From NCBI RefSeq assembly GCF_002413825.1, contig NZ_DHXT01000150.1:32265-59330 (forward strand): DNA of 27,066 bases, in the 5' to 3' direction. This document shows positions 25,245 through 27,066 of this stretch, piece after piece. Position 1 is the first letter of the stretch. Every line of letters starts with the position of its first letter. The stretch is from Rhodoferax sp. UBA5149. GTDB lineage: Bacteria > Pseudomonadota > Gammaproteobacteria > Burkholderiales > Burkholderiaceae_C. Below the pieces are notes generated by a model, which saw only the letters and a program-made list of their open reading frames with translations, ran no database searches and was not told where the DNA came from. The position numbers and the translations under genes were made by a program.

Positions 25245-26663
25245 TCATTTGTTGGAAGCGACCGGGTGCTGCTTCAGCGCTTCGATCACTTCCCGCGTTA
25301 ACCGGGCCACCGCATCCATGTCGTCACGTGGCGTCCACGCCGGGCCGAAACGGGCGATGATGAGTTGTTCCGACGGAATAATCACGACGTACTGACCGTA
25401 GCTCCCTCGGGCCATGAAGGCGTCCGCCGGGATGCCCGCCTGGGTGCGGTAGCCGGAACCGTAGCCCTTGCCCCGATTCGTCCAGAAGCCGGCACCGTAT
25501 CCAACGTACTCGCCGCCTGGGGTTTGCCGCGCCGAATACGCGACCCACCCTGGCGGCAGAAGGCGTTCGCCGCCAACCACGCCGTCGTGCAGATAGAGCA
25601 GACCGAATTTTGCCCAGTCGCGTGCGGAGGCCCACATTTGGCTGGAGCCCACAGGCGTACCGGCCGCATCGAACTCGAGCGTCGCATGCTGCATGCCGAG
25701 CTTGTCGAACAACTCGCGGTGCACAAAAGTGTAGGTGCTGGCCATGTCGCCACCGGCCAAATGACGAACGATGCGCGAGAGCAGCAAGGTGTTCGGGTCG
25801 GTGTAGTTCCAATGCGTTCCCGGCGGGTGGGCCAGCGGCGCACGTTCTGCGAAGGCCGCCATGTCGTGTTCAATGAACAACATTTGTGCTGCTGGATCGA
25901 ACGGACTGACGTCATGCAGCGTTTGGCCCATGTCCAGTCCACTTGTCATGCGCAGCAACTGATCCGGCGTGATCGCGTGCCGGGGGTCCTGCGAATCGGC
26001 CCAGGCCTCGATTGGCGCCGAGGCATTCATGTCGAGCTTTCCTTGTTGGACCAAGATTCCCAGCAGCGCGTTTGTCACCGATTTGGTTGCCGACCAACCT
26101 ACCAACGGTGTGTCGATAGCAACGCCTGGCGCGTAGCGTTCGGCAATGATCCGATCCTGGTGAATGACGACGACGGCCTGCGTGTTGCGGTGAGGCCCCT
26201 GTGCTGGCTCCTCGAAAACACGCTCCAATGCGGTGGTCAGTGCAGGATTCGTGGTCTGGACTGCAGCAGAATCGGCTATCGGTGCCAGCAGAGGCGGTGC
26301 GGCGTCATGTGTCATTGCCGGTGCGGTCGTCCCTGCCAGAGCGGTATCGGTGGCATTGATACATCCAAACGGCGGCCGGTAGATCGCGCGACTCTGCGCC
26401 ATTCCGGCGAAAGTTGCGCGCACCTCCGAGCGGTCACGATCGATAACATGCTTCATCAAGAACGCTATCGAACCGCCAAGTGGCTCGATGGCGTCGCGGT
26501 AGTAGGGCTCGGGGTCCCGTCCGGCGACAAACACGGCCGAACAAAGCTCGTGGGCGACGTAGCCGGTTGAAACCATGGCGGCACGGCCAGGTGAGAGGTG
26601 GCCGCATGCGGTGAGAAAAGGAGCCGCCGCGATCACAAGGGTGGCGAATGCAAAACGTTTCAT
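25245..26663 (-). CDS. lipoprotein serine hydrolase, class C beta-lactamase fold
   Basis: This 472-residue protein has a lipoprotein signal with lipobox LTAC (Cys20). A family-specific N-terminal region (21-135) contains HELCSAVFVAGRDPEPYYRD. The beta-lactamase/esterase domain runs from about 140 to 460, with catalytic Ser191 and Lys194 in GWSATKSV and the second-motif Tyr287 in HWNYTDPN. The final motif region lies near 400-430. The family includes EstB-type esterases and 6-aminohexanoate-dimer hydrolases; the true substrate is unknown. It should be anchored in the envelope. Nothing ties it to the copper genes. Confidence 0.92.
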   Translation of the reverse strand: MKRFAFATLVIAAAPFLTACGHLSPGRAAMVSTGYVAHELCSAVFVAGRDPEPYYRDAIEPLGGSIAFLMKHVIDRDRSEVRATFAGMAQSRAIYRPPFGCINATDTALAGTTAPAMTHDAAPPLLAPIADSAAVQTTNPALTTALERVFEEPAQGPHRNTQAVVVIHQDRIIAERYAPGVAIDTPLVGWSATKSVTNALLGILVQQGKLDMNASAPIEAWADSQDPRHAITPDQLLRMTSGLDMGQTLHDVSPFDPAAQMLFIEHDMAAFAERAPLAHPPGTHWNYTDPNTLLLSRIVRHLAGGDMASTYTFVHRELFDKLGMQHATLEFDAAGTPVGSSQMWASARDWAKFGLLYLHDGVVGGERLLPPGWVAYSARQTPGGEYVGYGAGFWTNRGKGYGSGYRTQAGIPADAFMARGSYGQYVVIIPSEQLIIARFGPAWTPRDDMDAVARLTREVIEALKQHPVASNK

Positions 26664-26871
26664 GGGTGAGTCCGAAAATATTGGCCGGGATTGGTCTGGT
26701 GATTTTTCGCGTAACCCAAAACGTTGTCTCGCCGAATTCAGATTTCGGCTAGCCGATTCCGGATTCGGCCAGCTTCCTGGGTGATCGAGTCGCCGCGATC
26801 GGCCAGCCAGCGCTTCGCATCAGCCAATCGTTAAGGCCGGTGGTTCCACGGTTCAATACGAAATGAGGCGC
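26664..26871. other. non-coding flank upstream of the serine hydrolase gene
   Basis: This stretch must hold the serine hydrolase promoter (leftward), but no clear elements are seen. It contains a perfect 12-bp palindrome TCGGCTAGCCGA at 26745-26756 and nearby partial copies (GATTCCGGATTCGG, GGCCAGC), which give it the look of a repeat-rich junction. No gene is seen. Confidence 0.4.
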
Positions 26872-27066
26872 TAGGCCCCGTGGAATATGCGTGACCAGCT
26901 ATTGTTTTTGTAGTGCCATGGGTTGCGCGACGCAGCGCTGACGCTGGAATACCAGGGCCCTTGTCGCGAACCACCATATCGACGGTGTCAGGCGGGATCT
27001 GCTCGATCACCAGTTCAGCGCCACCGGCAAACTTGATCGCGTTGTCCAGCAGGTCGGTAGCGCGCG
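26831..27066 (-). pseudogene. histidine kinase, truncated in its ATPase domain
   Basis: The minus-strand frame entering from the right edge encodes an HATPase fragment: the N box TDLLDNAIKFAG, then AELVIEQIPPDTVDMVVRDK and the G1 box GPGIP (26945-26959), followed by ASALRRAT. The F and G2 boxes (FERF, GTGLGL) that must follow are absent. Instead the frame runs through the dispersed repeat at 26872-26921 and ends at a TAA at 26831. The gene has therefore lost its last 60 or so residues, apparently at the repeat. Its sensor and HisKA parts lie beyond the window. Confidence 0.75.
26872..26921 (+). repeat. dispersed repeat, copy 2
   Basis: It contains the same GTGGAATATGCGTG 14-mer (26880-26893) as copy 1 at 4535-4548, with GGCCCC before it and GCTATTGTTTTTGTAG and CATGG after it. 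It lies exactly where the histidine kinase homology ends. Confidence 0.5.

Noticed and set aside
25365..26570. 401-residue plus-strand ORF opposite the serine hydrolase gene
   Set aside because: Antisense shadow; the minus-strand protein has the lipobox and SxxK motif.

Overview
The window is a GC-rich stretch from what looks like a betaproteobacterium (Burkholderiales, perhaps Comamonadaceae). That placement rests on gene style and content (CopI-type cupredoxin, DUF2933, DUF302, CusCBA with a fused CusF domain), not on a marker gene. Most of it, about 0.7-22.3 kb, is one large copper/silver resistance island. No transposase, integrase, tRNA, rRNA or CRISPR array is visible.

Layout. A glutathione S-transferase gene runs off the left edge (minus strand). 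A CusS/CusR-type two-component system follows on the minus strand (741-2806). A divergent control region (2807-3182) separates it from a long, almost unbroken run of plus-strand genes: a lipoprotein with an internal repeat, a short FliE-like protein, a CopI-like cupredoxin, a Met-rich periplasmic protein, a DUF2933 membrane protein, an isoprenylcysteine-methyltransferase-like membrane protein, a PPK2 polyphosphate kinase, a CopB-like P-type ATPase with an unusual CPD motif, a YHS-domain protein, an ATC-hydrolase-like protein, a LemA-TPM-TPM trio, a 67-residue membrane protein, a DUF302 protein, a CPC-type copper ATPase, a CusF-like protein, and CusC-CusB-CusA ending at 22309.

Control. An imperfect palindrome, ATAACA-N4-TGTAAT, occurs three times: before the lipoprotein (2931), before the Met-rich gene (4633) and before cusF (15798). 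A looser version lies at 3082. In the second and third copies the same 10-mer (GCAAACTGTG) follows exactly 48 bp after the start of the box. This suggests one CusR regulon with at least three entry points.

How the genes fit together (inference). The two ATPases would move Cu(I) from cytoplasm to periplasm. CopI, the Met-rich protein and CusF would bind or hand over copper in the periplasm. CusCBA would expel it across the outer membrane. PPK2, the methyltransferase-like protein, the ATC-hydrolase-like protein and LemA/TPM are less usual passengers and may handle envelope stress or metal chelation.

Right flank (22.3-27.1 kb). This is a worn, mosaic region: a DUF2442 gene with a frameshifted DUF4160 partner, a degenerate small ORF, a PRC-barrel gene, a remnant of a membrane protein, a PHB-depolymerase-type esterase, a lipoprotein serine hydrolase and a truncated histidine-kinase gene cut next to a dispersed repeat. 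That repeat also occurs at 4518-4575 inside the island.
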